64,000 bases of DNA from Selaginella moellendorffii (GCF_000143415.4 NW_003314322.1:623213-687212); one strand, 5' to 3'. Numbered from the stretch's first letter, positions 31,561 through 42,578 are shown. Numbers and translations: made by a program. Notes: a model not told the origin generated them from the sequence alone.

Positions 31561-32702
31561 AATGGTTTTGTGTGTCAAAATAATAGCAGGCTAAGACATT
31601 ATTTTCTCTCAGAATATATAAACCTCTACAGTAACAACTAGACTTTATCTGTATGCAAGAGAAGCAATAGCTTTAGCTCTAGCCTTACAACATGTCTGAG
31701 AGTAGCTATTGTTCTGAAGAACCTGCAAGAGTATGAAATGCCTCTTTACAACTATAGCCTCATGATCAAGTAGCTCATGGCTTATATATCAAGTGGAGTA
31801 GTGCAGTCCAAAGAACAAGAGCATCCCAATGCATCAAAATCGACAAAGTGTGCTATATTCATTTGAGTCTCTTGCTTTGTTTGTTTAGTAGTACAAAAAT
31901 CTATACATGTAGCATGAGCTAAATTCTGTCTCATGCATAGATGTCCTCCACACCAAATTCTTCCCTTTGGTGACCTCTTGTTCATGGGAAAGGAACTTAC
32001 TAATCCATCTTGTAAGGAATGACTTCTTTGCTATCACCAGGACTTTTTTTAATTTTTGGTTCGAGTGAAGCCAGAACCTTAGGTAAGGAACTATAAGAAT
32101 CTAAGAATCATTAAAAATTTACTTTTTCTGTGTTTGTGTCCGTTTGTTTATGTTTGGTTTGGTTTTTTTTTTTTCTGGTTGGGTTGGCTGTGGTTGGAGT
32201 TTAGCTTTGTGGAACAGGCCAACAAGGGGAGTGGACTGGATGTGAGAGTAGAAGAAGCTGCCCCCCTCCCCGTCCACAATGCGCATAGCTGTTAATGCGA
32301 ACCATGAGGTGGTTGGTGCATGCGCCCAGCAAGTAGTTGAAGAAAACTTATAAGTCTGCTGTGGTTAAATGGGACTAAAAGGTAACCACAAGCCCTAACT
32401 TGTCTCTTAACAGTGCCTTAGCAGGTTCTGTTAACTTTTAAGTACTAGGAAAAAAGAATAAAAAGAATGCTGAAGGAAATCATGTTCTTAGAGTTCCGTG
32501 GCAGAGTCTGTGAGTCACGCTGCCACACTTCCCATAAAAATACAGTAAGCTGTTTGCGACCATGTTCTAATCCAAGCTTGCAACTGCCGTAGGGCTCGTA
32601 GTGCAGCTAAAGTCGCAAGGCCTTGAGCACGCTGACATATGTACAACAGTCCATAAATGAAGTCCACTGCTCCCCATTTGGCACTAAGCAGCATCTGTGT
32701 TT
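31561..32702. other. Repeat-like intergenic DNA
   Basis: I see no supported gene. A T-run (32160-32173) and a few short frames occur; one minus-strand frame (31782-31985) is Cys-rich but not recognisable. It is probably old transposon sequence. Confidence 0.35.
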
Positions 32703-32705
32703 CTA

Positions 32706-32765
32706 GAGCATTTTCAAGCTGATAATATTGTCAGATCTGACAACAATATCAGCTTGAAAATGCTC
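32706..32765. repeat. 60-bp near-perfect palindrome
   Basis: The 30-base halves GAGCATTTTCAAGCTGATA... and ...TATCAGCTTGAAAATGCTC are reverse complements at 28 of 30 positions with no spacer; the centre is GTCAGATCTGAC. One half is the natural coding sequence of the adjoining peptidase pseudogene (HFQADIVV), so the palindrome is an inverted duplication at its broken end. Confidence 0.95.
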
Positions 32766-33187
32766 AAGGTACACTACTTGGTCTTTTGGACTAGGAAGTT
32801 GGCTCAAGGATCCAATAGTCAATGAAAGGCCTGTTCTGTGCTGGGTTACAAAGCAAGACACTATATCAGCGGCAACAGAATGGACAAAACCTAGTCTAAC
32901 AAAATCACTCAGTAGTCTTTCAAGGCTCTTTTCAGCCATCCACTGCATTCAAGTGGTCGCAAGGACTTAAAGTCAAGTCGTCCTTGGAGAAACAACAGAT
33001 AAGGCAGTTCCTTCTCCTCATTCCCGGCTGCAAATTTGTGAACAACGGATGTTGCTAACATACCCGAAACAACTTCTCGGGCAAAAATCGAAATACAACA
33101 CCTTGTTAGAGAGCTGAGGGGCACCTCAAACTGGTGATCATGAAGCTGAAGGGGCACTCGATACTCCACTGTTGAACTGCTCATCAA
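32766..33187 (-). pseudogene. Proline iminopeptidase (alpha/beta hydrolase) pseudogene, N-terminal part
   Basis: Reading the minus strand from 33187, the sequence gives EYRVPLQLHDHQFEVPL, ELPYLLFLQG, RPLECSGWLKRALKDY, a probable intron (about 32886-32930), HRTGLSLTIGSLSQLPSPKD and QVVYLEHFQADIV. This order matches the N-terminal third of plant and bacterial prolyl iminopeptidases (LLFLQGGPGFE, then DQRGTGLS). Key elements are lost: the oxyanion GGPG is GRLD and DQRGTG is TQHRTG. The catalytic Ser, Asp and His regions are absent because the copy ends in the palindrome at 32706-32765. It is nonfunctional. Confidence 0.75.
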
Positions 33188-33339
33188 ACAGAATTAAGCA
33201 GGAACAAAAGAGAATCAGTTTACTTGTCAAATGCATTGGCTGTCATGCACAATGCAGGAGCTCCAGGCCTGTGGAACTTGAGGTTGCTGCTCATGAATAG
33301 AATTCAGTTAGTACAGGATGAAACAAAAGCCGCACAGAA

Positions 33340-33904
33340 TCAAAATCTCTCACAACTGCGAAATTTTATACATTTATATGCAAAGTCTCTGAACCGACTG
33401 CGCAAGCTGTCGAGACGGTGGCGCAAAAATGACACCTGGAAAACCCGAGACCTTCGTTTGGAGCCGAGGCTGGCGAGCATGCCAATTGCAAGTTGCTGAT
33501 TTCCAAGTTGTAGCTGTTGCTGGACCGTGAGCAAACTCCCCTGAAAAATCCAGAGGTTTCTCGCTCTCCATATTACCCAGCATACTAACGCCACAACCGT
33601 GAGTCTCGCTATGAGCGGCACTTGCTGCATCTGAAGGTCCCCTGCCAAAAGTTGGACTGATGGAGGCATGTCCCACAGAGCCTGGACGGCATGCCGCACT
33701 TCTTGTGCTCTCGATAGTCGATGAAAAGATGTTGAATTGTTTCGTCAGCCGTCCCGCAGAAAATAGAATCCATGGTGTCCGTAACTGCTTTCTGTAGCGG
33801 GAGTCCATTAATGAGCAGTTGCCAGTAGAACCAGCGGATTTTAAAGGGGACAGGAAGCTGCCATAGTGTGCACCAGGATTTTCAATCTCAAGCACCTGTT
33901 TCAA
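33340..33904 (-). mobile_element. LINE reverse-transcriptase 3' remnant (zf-RVT region)
   Basis: The minus strand contains, across one frameshift, PFKIRWFYWQLLINGLPLQ, then FCGTADETIQHLFIDY, and in the other frame VVALVCWVIWRARNLWIFQG. This is the pattern of the zinc-binding domain after plant LINE reverse transcriptases, with the W-x-IWRARN-WIFQG tail. The 5' part with the polymerase is absent, so it is a 5'-truncated, frameshifted copy. Confidence 0.7.
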
Positions 33905-34037
33905 CTTTCAAGCCTTCCACATTCACTTGCTCACTTGCCTTTGGTTGCTTGGTGAGACAGCTCGAGTGCCATTTTCTGAGCAGCTTCAAGCAGCGAATAT
34001 TGGCCTTCAGATGTGGAAACTGTTGGAAAATGGATCT

Positions 34038-34108
34038 GGACAGGCTGGGGATTTAACCTAGGACCTCCTACACTGGTGCCAGGTGCTCTACCACTGAGGT
34101 ACCGGTTG
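34038..34108 (-). repeat. tRNA-derived sequence (possible SINE head)
   Basis: The minus strand has a box A-like CCTCAGTGGTAGAGC and box B-like GGTTAAATCCC about 31 bases apart, with a partial T-arm (CTAGG/CCCAG) and no intact acceptor or anticodon stem. It is a degenerate tRNA or SINE head rather than a working tRNA. Confidence 0.5.
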
Positions 34109-34270
34109 TGTGCATGTTCAACTTAATTTTAACAGAAACTATGTATGGTTTTGTGGAAACCTATGTTCGGCTTTATAGTAACAGCCGTACATACGTACGG
34201 TCTCATTACACAATAGATGAAGCTCCTCAGATCTATCTTAATTATAAACTCCCGGGTTAACTACTCAGCT

Positions 34271-36213
34271 TCAGAAGTCTTCTTCAGTATCCGATACCGA
34301 TGCTCCAGATGCCAGCGCCGCTTCAGAAAAAAGAACATAAATCAAACACTTAAATGGCGAGTCTGAGAAACTTACCAAGCTTCTTTGGCACAAAACTCCG
34401 ATCATTGTGCCAGTCGTACTTCCTCTTGTGCTTCCGCTCCAGCTGCGATTCCAGAAGTTCGTTGTCGTGCACTTGCATCAGCAGCTGGTTATCGCTTGCC
34501 CCAGCTGGCCACTCCACATCGGTGTGGTTCATGAAGAAAGGATACCTGCACCGAAACGGTTAGAAGGCCACTTCCACAACGACGGACATACCGGTCGCAT
34601 CCTTCGATTCCAGCTCTTTCGAAGTCAACAGCCAGGACGTGCGTCAGGCCTTCATCGACAAGCAGGTTGTCGAGCCTGAGGTCGCCGTGCACGCCGCGAA
34701 GGGTGGATGCTTGGGCATCCTTCAAGCATTTGCGAGCCAGACTACTGATCTTGTTCCACTTGGCAGAAGAAACGGAAAAGACGTTAGTTTTCCTTTGAAG
34801 GTCGGTGTAGCCTTCCATGTACTCCATGAGCACCATGAGCCAGTCCCCGCTCAGACGCATGGTATTGAACAGCTTCGGAGTACAGCCACGAGAGAACCAG
34901 TCGGCGTGAACTTGGCTCCCGTACCGCTGGCAGAACTTGGCCAGGATCTTGGTAACACCACTGCGTTTGATCTGCTCAAAAGGCGTCGGCAGCACATCTC
35001 GGCTATGCTGCAGATCCAGCACGTAAAGCTTTCCAAAACTCAGCACCATGACACCGCCACCTGTGGAATAAAACTCCTGCAATGGATACGGAAGGTCGAC
35101 TGCTGCCAACTCCAGCTCTGCCGCCGGGCGCCTCATCACTGCTGCTCGAAGTGATACGAGCTTCAAGAGCGATTTGCGCAAAGCGACCACCATCCGGCAA
35201 AGAGCATCCATCTCCTTATGGTTTGTCCTCCGCACCAAGAGGCCCATCTTCAGCGGCTCGACCAGAGGACAGGAAGCAAATGCTGCGCCCGAGACTTTCA
35301 ACAGTGCACCCGTAATCTCCAGCAGGAACACCGGGTACCGCTCACAGCGCACCATAACCTCATCGCGGTTGTCGCTTAAATCTCTCACGTAGTACCTGAC
35401 CACGAACACGGAGAAAATATCAGAAAAGAGCAAAGGAAATACATGGAGTGTTAGTACGTACGCGCCTGCTTCCAGGTAGGCATTTCCCGAAAAGCCTTCT
35501 TCATTCTTGACCTGGCATATAGCTAGCAGCTGCCGCTGATACAGGATCGCGATGTCCTTCTTGCCGACCTCGTCAACCAAAAATTCGAACGGAAGATAGG
35601 CTCGCAGCAAAGCGAACAGCATCTTACACCTTTCCGCCTCATCAACGTAAGCCATGGAAGACTTCAAACACAACTCGTTGACAAAGGCAGAATCTTTGGC
35701 CGTGGGCGTCAGTTCGAGGCTGTCACACAAGTCCAGAAAGTAGGCAAAGACCGGAGAGACGAGCGCTATCGGCAGACCACGAGCGGTGTCTGGACGGTAG
35801 TTTAACAGTGCAGGTGGCTTGGTGTCCGACATCTGCTCCTGAATGGTGAAGGTGATCATTTGGTTTGCCATGTCAGAGGGGCAGCGGCTCATCACCCGAT
35901 CGTACGCCTCGGACCCAAGGTAGGCAACCCGCGATCCTCGGAGTGTAAAGGCCGCCTCTTTCCTTCCTGCCAGACACAAGCCGGCTTGAAAACATCAGAA
36001 AACTACCGAGGGAGAGAGCGTACCTTCGAGTAGGAGCACCTTTGCCATTCCAGCTGGGACATTCAGGTCCCTGAGCTCAGCGAGAGTGAAATCCTTGATG
36101 TCGTCAAGCCGGTAGATGCATTCATCCTCAAGAGCTTCCACGACCTTCGCGACCTTCTCCTCATCGAAGTGTCGCACCAACACATTCCAGATTTCGTTAC
36201 CGCCGCTGCCCAT
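34271..36213 (-). CDS. Crinkler-like protein: SAM-like region, PD-(D/E)XK-like nuclease and kinase-like domain
   Basis: There are about five exons with short introns. I start at MGSGGNEIWNVLVRH (36213), after a CT-rich leader and AAACCCTAG; the frame is open up to 36303. The N terminus (LDDIKDFTLAELRDLNVPAG) looks like a small helical SAM-type domain. The middle has a nuclease-like signature: KKDIAILY, AICQVKNEEGFSGNAYLEAG, then AYYVRD. The C-terminal third has kinase-like motifs: HADWFSRGCTPKLF, VLMEYMEG, catalytic VHGDLRLDNLL, then VLAVDFERAG and YPFFMN...WPAG. This order (nuclease followed by a divergent kinase with HGDLR and DF-x-AG...RYP) is that of Crinkler/RHS-type eukaryotic effectors. 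No signal peptide is seen. The last exon is placed at the GAAG acceptor near 34326, ending SDTEEDF. Function in the plant is unknown. Confidence 0.72.
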
Positions 36214-36303
36214 TAAGTATTTATGAAACCCTAGACCTAGGGGTTTAGTTGTTGTAATCTTGAGCAGGGAGATGGTGCCGCCGTGAATCTCAAAGCCATG
36301 CAA

Positions 36304-36948
36304 GTATTGATCGATTGATTGATGCTGCTGAGAGAGAGGGAGAGAGGAGAGAAAGAGTCTCTGCAGAACCTTGTTAGCTTTGTCGATGGTAATTATAAGA
36401 AGATGTATTAAAAATTATACATATAATATAGTTTATATATATATATATATAGTATACATAATATTTCTTAAGCATACATTACTAAAAGCACAATGGGAAT
36501 CATCCATAAGTCTCATATAACGTTATAAGGGAAATTTCCCCAAGCACTGACCCTATAGTTCACTTGGGATGCTTATTTGAAACGATTGTAGTAATTTTGG
36601 AAAATGATGGAAATAACTGAGCTTTTATCCTTACCCAGCACCAGTTCTGCATCAGTATCTCAAGCTGCAATAACTGTATGCTGCAATTAAAGCAGTCTAA
36701 AATAAATTAATTGATGATTGTATATTATTAAATATGCATTTTGCTACAATACATTGATCACACTTCACACATAAAAATATCATAGTAGCTACAGTTTTTT
36801 CTTGTTCCAGTTCCAATATACACATTTTGGCATGTTGTTGTTGCCCAATAGTCAAAGCCTATATTGAATAAGCCTTTATTGCAGCAATAGATTTAAATCT
36901 CATCAATTTGATTGAGTAGTTTTATAAAAGCTAAATCATCTCGGTTCT
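36304..36948. other. AT-rich intergenic DNA with a short (TA)n
   Basis: It begins with the GA/CT-rich 5' leader of the Crinkler-like gene, then a (TA) run near 36431-36451. Nothing else can be supported. Confidence 0.4.
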
Positions 36949-37410
36949 TTAAATATCCAGCACACCATGTAATAACATGTTTTGAAAGCCATTTCTTTCT
37001 TCAGCATTAAATATGCTTTCTCTTTTGCTATACATATCAATTAAACTGATAGCCACAAGTATATCAAAAGCAGCTATAGCTTGCTTATGAATTGCTATTC
37101 CTTTCTGGAAACATGATTCTGTATTTTCACTAGCATAAGAGTTACATGCTTTTAGAGTTGCAATCAGTGAATTTTGTGGTGGCAAAATTTTACTACCCGC
37201 ATATTTGTAATTCATTTTTATTACTAATTACTGTAAATCTGTAATACAAAACTGTTTCAGCTAGTTTCACTAACTACAATACATGTTATTCTACTTGGCT
37301 TAGAAGGCCAGTGCAGCCAAAGTATTCCCATTCTCCACATATCCAAATCACTACAATTCTTGACACCATGCTATCAAATACTTGCTTGGCAAGATCCATA
37401 CACCCACATG
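36949..37410 (-). pseudogene. AT-rich PPR relic
   Basis: On the minus strand IATLKACNSYAS, then KGIAIHKQAIAAFDILVAIS and SLIDMYSKRESIFNAEE match the start of lycophyte PLS-type PPR proteins (ATLKAC...GKAIH...SSLIDMYSKCGSI). Upstream (about 37350-37410) AKQVFDSMV is another PPR piece. It is truncated, mutated and AT-shifted, and not functional. Confidence 0.65.
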
Positions 37411-38052
37411 TGCCCAAGCACTAAGTGCCTACAACATTGAGAAGAATGATACAAGAATGGTCTAAAATTGGTCCCCTTTGTCACCATCCAGGTTAGTTTT
37501 TGTGCTACCAATATATCTTGCCCAGTTTGTTGAGGATTTCAACAATACCATCAGTGAGGAAACACCATGAACTGGAACATGTAATGTACCTTTCTTCACA
37601 CCATGAATGTTTTTGCAGCCATTAAACCTACATCCTTTCCATCCGACCAGTGTAAAACCAATATGTCAAATTCTCCTCCAACTTCGCCATCCCCCACCAA
37701 CGCTAACCCGCACAGGAGTTGCACCTTGTGACAGTTCGGAACTCTACAATTTGCTGATGTTCTGACCCCGTCTGCATTCACGTGTGGTGCTACCGGTTGA
37801 TGGCATGGAGTCTCCAGTGTTTGTTTACCTGGCCGCGATCTACAGGTTTGGGCTCTGTTTCATGTGCTAATTCGACGATGCCACCATTTTGCAGAGATCT
37901 CTGCTGTTCAAGGCATCAACTTATGAAGATTAGACCACATTGTGTCAGGCTGATCTTACATTCAGGGCTAGTGGATGGCGACTGATGTTAATTCGTTTCT
38001 GTTGAAGAGCTCAGGATGAGAAGAACAAAATCAAGCTGAATTTTGCTTACTG
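37411..38052. other. Intergenic DNA, no gene seen
   Basis: Short frames only (for example 37782-37985 on the plus strand), with no family features. Confidence 0.35.
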
Positions 38053-38144
38053 TTATTCCCATTCCACTGTGGCAGGAGGCTTGGAAGTAATATCATACAC
38101 CACTCTGTTTACTCCTCTGACGGTGTTGCAGATCTTGGAAACCC
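38053..38144 (-). pseudogene. GMP synthase 3'-end fragment
   Basis: The last about 30 codons of a GMP synthase are intact on the minus strand: [20 protein letters not shown] then KPPATVEWE and TAA. In the family this is the extreme C terminus of the dimerisation domain. It is preceded by an AG that could be its natural acceptor. No upstream exons are recognisable between 38,145 and 38,900, so this is a copied or stranded last exon. Confidence 0.8.
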
Positions 38145-38934
38145 TTATGGAAGGTTATATGTTAGACTTTCAAACTGGAACCTTCCTTGGATAAATGAAC
38201 TTCTTTGCAAAGGCACAGGAGCTGAAACTAATCCCAGCTACTACCCACCCTCACTACATGCCTCTTGAGCTTGTGAATGCCACTTGGATGCTGGATTTGC
38301 AACAAATACTTCTAGGGGAGAGGACCAATCACCCATGCTTACACACATAGCTTTCAGCATTCAAATTGGGATACTTATTTGCTGTGTGTTTGTCATAGGG
38401 GTGTAATTTTTATTGTTGCTTCACTGTATAAACTTCTATATAATTATGATTTGATATTGTCAATAGAGTTGAGTTTACTTTCACAATTGTTACAAGCTGC
38501 TGATGTTAAGTCCTTGGATTAGTATTTGATAAACATTCTTCTATTGCCAAATAGAGTTTATTGAATACCTAAGCCATATACAAATGGGACAATAATAACA
38601 CTACAAATTTTATCATCATCCACTTACAGAGTATAAAATGGATAATTTGGTGTTAGTCTATTTCCTAATCTTATAGTATATGGTTTGTTTAAAAGGCTCT
38701 TTACTCAGTGGAAGGGATTATATTAGATGTTGTGGCAAGTTGGGATGAAATTTGGCATAACATTTAACATGTTAATCCTTTAGAAATTGTGCATGTGTAG
38801 TGGTTTAAACACTTTGTACAAAATGATTAAGAACAACTAACACCATCTATAAATTATCAATGCTTCCTTTTGATATTTCTCTAGATCCCAGTCTGTTCAT
38901 TAGAGAATTCTAATTGTCTTCCATCCTTTCGAGA
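38145..38934. other. AT-rich intergenic DNA
   Basis: No coding or structured feature can be supported. Confidence 0.35.
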
Positions 38935-39104
38935 GGAGGGGTTGAAAGTTTAATTGTACAGTTATGATGCCGTATACTAATATTAATGTAGTAGGATTTT
39001 GATAGTTGTCATATTAGTTTCACACACCTTGTATATAAAATAGGTTTTAGCTATTTGATATGTATATTTCTATATACTCTTTCCATATTCCAATTTAGTC
39101 ATAA

Positions 39105-39105
<1 letters not shown>
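38935..39105. repeat. Diverged relative of the 27.4-kb LTR
   Basis: The segment around CCGTATACTAATATTAATGT followed by GGATTTTGATAG, and later TGATATGTATATTTCTATAT, lines up in order with 27,465-27,600 of the gypsy-like LTR. It is probably an old solo LTR of the same family. Confidence 0.45.

Positions 39106-39109
<4 letters not shown>

Positions 39110-39202
<93 letters not shown>
39110..39202. repeat. (TA)n microsatellite, about 92 bp
   Basis: Uninterrupted TA dinucleotides. Such long perfect runs are highly mutable and can form cruciforms. Confidence 0.97.
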
Positions 39203-39203
<1 letters not shown>

Positions 39204-39496
39204 TAATTTTGATGTTAATAAAAAAAACCCATAATTGAAATTCGAGATACTGAGTGGGTTATATTATCATAATAAAAAGTCTGGTGGTAGTCCAAGCATG
39301 TGGCCATAGTTTGGAAAAATTTTACTACTGTCATGTTCTTATTGTTGCTACTGCTTGAGGTAGATTCCATCCACTTCTATAGCAAGGTATTTCCTTTTTA
39401 GATTCTTTGTACCATAACCTCTTTTTGCATGCTATGGTAGTACCATGGATGCTTGTAGGTGACCTTGATCTTCTGAAACTTTTGGCAAGCTAATGT

Positions 39497-39709
39497 TCAC
39501 AAGCAAATGTTGGGCAGAGGTATATGATGATTCCTATTGGACAACATCTGACACAAGCACACGACTTCTCTAAACTGCAATAAGATTCCTGGAGTAACTC
39601 TAGCTCCAACAGTAATTCCAACTCCATCAGCTCCAACATTAGCAGTTCCATCTGCTTGAACTCCACCCCTAATTCCAACACTAGCAAGGCCTCCAAGATC
39701 AACTCCCAA
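39497..39709 (-). other. Open frame with Gly/Val-rich periodic sequence
   Basis: The minus strand reads GVDLGGLASVGIRGGVQADG, then TANVGADGVGITVGARVTPG, a periodic Gly/Val/Ala pattern, before less ordered sequence. The family is not recognised; it could be a piece of a cell-wall-like or mobile-element protein. The frame is open upstream only to about 39709. Confidence 0.25.
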
Positions 39710-40379
39710 ACTAAACTATTGAAGTGATCTTCCATGAAAAACAAAATGTTACCATTGCAATCACTATTGTTAAACTTTTTATAGTGGTTTTTGTTATTTA
39801 GTTTGCTTAAAGAATATATCTAGAATATATTTGAATATTCTAGGATATTTTACCATTTAATGGTTGTTATTCATTTAGATTAATTTTATCTTTATAATAT
39901 ATATACATGTTTATAATTTCCTAAACACTTCCTAGTATATTCTAGTTTATTCTACCATCTTAAACTTCCAATTGATCAAATAATAAAAATTACTAAATTG
40001 CAGTTATTTATAAAAATTTTACTTTTTTACTTTTATAGAAAAATCTGTTAAATCTGCAAAATGAATCGTGTCTATATCGCTATATTATACACTTCCTCTA
40101 GATCTTCTCAGCAATGATGCGCTGCCCTTCTAACAGCACAAAGGTTTCCATTTTCTTACCACCAATCTTCCTCTTCTCTCCTGTTTGGTGCAACGTGTAT
40201 GTGAAAACTGGAAAGTAGAAGAATTCTTCCACTGTAAGATATATATTGCATTAACGAAAGTCAGCAATCTCACAAAATTTAGGGCTACTCTGTGTCTATG
40301 GCGTCATTGAGGTGAGTGTTTCTTGCGATCGGTCTATCGGTCGTAAGATCGAGAATGTGGCAGCTCAAGCAGTGGATCG

Positions 40380-41454
40380 ATGCGCTTGTTCGTGGATTCC
40401 TCGGACATTCAAGCTTGGAAGAAATGGCTTCCAACGGGCGTTTTCTACGGTAATCCATCCATAGTTTTCTTCTATTTGTTTCTTCTTTGGTTTTGAGTCT
40501 TGTCTATGTTCTATTCAGGGGTTACAACAAATCCGTTGCTCCTCAGAGAATCAAATGTAGCATGTCAAACTAAAAGTATCGGCGTTCTTTCGAACCAAGC
40601 ACTTCGCCTGGTAAGGTGTAAGGTTTTCTTTTTTGCTTTCTTTTATCAACTGCTATACTACACCGCGTCCTTCCTGATCATCTGTGTGATCGATTTCTTT
40701 TTCTTTTTCTGGCTTCTCATGCAATCCAGGGGGCAAAAGAGATACACTTGCAAGCCTGGGGAAAATCTTCGGACGCGCTGCTGCGTACTGCCTCAGAGCT
40801 CGCCAGCATTGACAGCTCAGTCGTGGTAAGCCTTCTTTCAACTTTATTCGTTTTTTTTTCTTTCTTTCTTTTGTCGTTGCTAGCTGAAGATATTGTCTCC
40901 AGGTACAAATCCCTGCAACTTATGAGGGCTTGAGAGCTGCCAGCAAACTCAAGGATATGGGAGCTCGTATTGCGTTGATTATATATTCTATGCATCAGGT
41001 AGCTCGTGAGTTCCAGACTAAGTTTTGAGCTACCTTTTCTTTCTTTTTTTCTGTTCTTCCTTGCTACAAGCAGGCGCTCTTAGCTCTGGGGATCGGTGCA
41101 GAATATGTGACTCTGGACGTTGGCAAGTCTCCCTCTGACGAAGAATCGAAAGCGAAAATGTGCAGCAGCGTTCAGGTACCGGTCCTAATATTATACAAAG
41201 ATTCTCCAAACTTTTCTTTTCTGCAGGGCCTGGTACGTCGGGCAAGCGGTACAACCAAGCAGCTCGTGGCCAACGTACTCAGCTTGGACGAGTTGACAAC
41301 TTGTTTAGTGGCGTCATCACCAGCAAATCAAGCTAATTCCTTCGCTTTGACGCCATCCGCCATAGGGGAGCTGTTTGCGGACAAATTCACCGAAGACATG
41401 GTAAACGAGTTCGAAGCCGCGGCATCAAAGAACAATTTCAGCTTGTTTCTTTGA
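40380..41454 (+). CDS. Transaldolase/fructose-6-phosphate-aldolase-like protein lacking the Schiff-base lysine
   Basis: This is a six-exon gene. The ATG at 40380 gives MRLFVDSSDIQAWKKWLPTG, the classical start of the small transaldolase-like (FSA) family, followed after an intron by VTTNPLLLRES. Further segments are GVLSNQALRLGAKEIHLQAW, VQIPATYEGLRAASKLKDMG, LALGIGAEYVTLDV, RRASGTTKQLVANVLSLDEL and FALTPSAIGELFADKF; the stop is at 41452. It is about 235 residues, as usual for the family. In active members the VKIPAT or VKVPVT motif supplies the lysine that forms the Schiff base. Here the codon is CAA (Gln) at about 40906, so classical aldol chemistry is not expected. Whether it is a pseudoenzyme or has another substrate is unknown. 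No transit peptide is seen. Confidence 0.82.
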
Positions 41455-42320
41455 CGGACAGGGTACGTGGTGGATGCCTGTAGTTTAGTTTTTTCTTTTC
41501 CTTTTGTCTTAGCGAGCTTAGAGTATCGTGATCGCCTTTGCTTTCCGGAATGATGATGTGACCTGCAGGGAAGGGCAAGCTGAGATAAAACTATACACGG
41601 GCTTGTCTTCGCATTCACATGCAGGTGGGGGCATTTCTTCTCGGTTCTCGTGTTCCTCTTTGGTGTATTCTTCCGCTTTTTTAAATTCTGAGCGCTGATT
41701 TGATTTGGATGCAGACGAGCGCTGCTCTTCCTTACTTGCGAAGAAAGCCGCTGCTGGCCATGTTGCATCCACCGCTCAACTTGTACTTAAGCTCCGTAGC
41801 TGAGAATCAAAGCTCATGTGGCCAAAGGGACGATTTTCTTCTCCGGTTTCGTTGTTTTCCTGCTCGTCCCTGGTAACTTTTTATTCTCTGTACCGATCCA
41901 TGGGGCCTGCTGCGATGCTGGCTGGACTGGCATTCGACTTTTCCCAGCAGCTTTTGTGAGAAAGTCAAGACGGTTTGTCTTTGTTTAAGCTTTTGATTCC
42001 CTTTCACTACTGTTTGTTGCTACTGCTGACGACCCCTCCTTTTACCTCGCAGAGTTTTATAAGGATCAAAGTGGGGGGGAATGCACTCTCGATCATTGCA
42101 ATGCGGCGCGGGGAAGCGAGAATTTTGAGACGAAAAGACGAGTCAAGCAAAGGCAAGGCTTTCGTGATACTCTTGTTTAACAATGCCTTGTCTCTCTCGG
42201 GTACATCCACTTGAGAAGGAAAGAAAGAGAGATCATTTGCCGGAATATTTCTGGACCGCCGGAATGCATTGCGATTATTTGCCGGAAGACGTTTCTACCG
42301 CCGGAACAGAGATATTCTGT
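41455..42320. other. Downstream region of the transaldolase-like gene
   Basis: It contains possible 3' UTR introns (pyrimidine tracts with AG near 41713 and 42053) and short frames, none with family features. Near 42235-42315 a motif TTTGCCGGAA/ACCGCCGGAA occurs twice as a loose tandem repeat of about 45-50 bp. Confidence 0.35.
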
Positions 42321-42324
42321 CCAA

Positions 42325-42381
42325 TGGCCATGCATGGCATGGATGGAGGCCTTTATAAGGCTCCACATTCTTGAGAATGTG
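42325..42381 (+). promoter_or_regulatory. Core promoter: RY element, TATA box and palindrome
   Basis: A 12-bp palindrome GCCATGCATGGC holds the RY core CATGCATG (bound by B3-domain factors such as ABI3/FUS3 in plants). About 15 bp on lies a TATA-like CTTTATAAGG, and about 15 bp later the inverted repeat CACATTCTTGAGAATGTG (42364-42381), where a start site would be expected. The downstream plus-strand sequence has a CT-rich leader but no recognisable protein beyond a 19-codon frame at 42706, so the transcript is unknown. Confidence 0.45.
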
Positions 42382-42555
42382 TAGCTAAGCTCGTTTCTTT
42401 CCTTCTTGGCTCTTTGTCCATTGCGAATCTAATCTATTGTCTAGCGAGCGAGCGAGCGAGAAATCTCTCGCGCGCGCCTCACACACATAAGATTTTGAGG
42501 CAGGCGTTGGCCTGCTGGCCGGTGGCGAGCTCGCGATCTTGATTGAGAGCTCTCG

Positions 42556-42578
42556 CTCTCTCTCTCTCTCTCTCTCTC
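42556..42578. repeat. (CT)n microsatellite
   Basis: About 11 CT units in a pyrimidine-rich leader-like stretch. GCGAGCGAGC repeats lie about 100 bp before it. Confidence 0.9.

Noticed and set aside
34038-34108. A working tRNA gene
   Set aside because: Box A and box B are present, but the acceptor and anticodon stems do not pair.
39110-39202. Replication origin or scaffold element at the (TA)n run
   Set aside because: A simple dinucleotide microsatellite explains it; nothing else supports a functional site.
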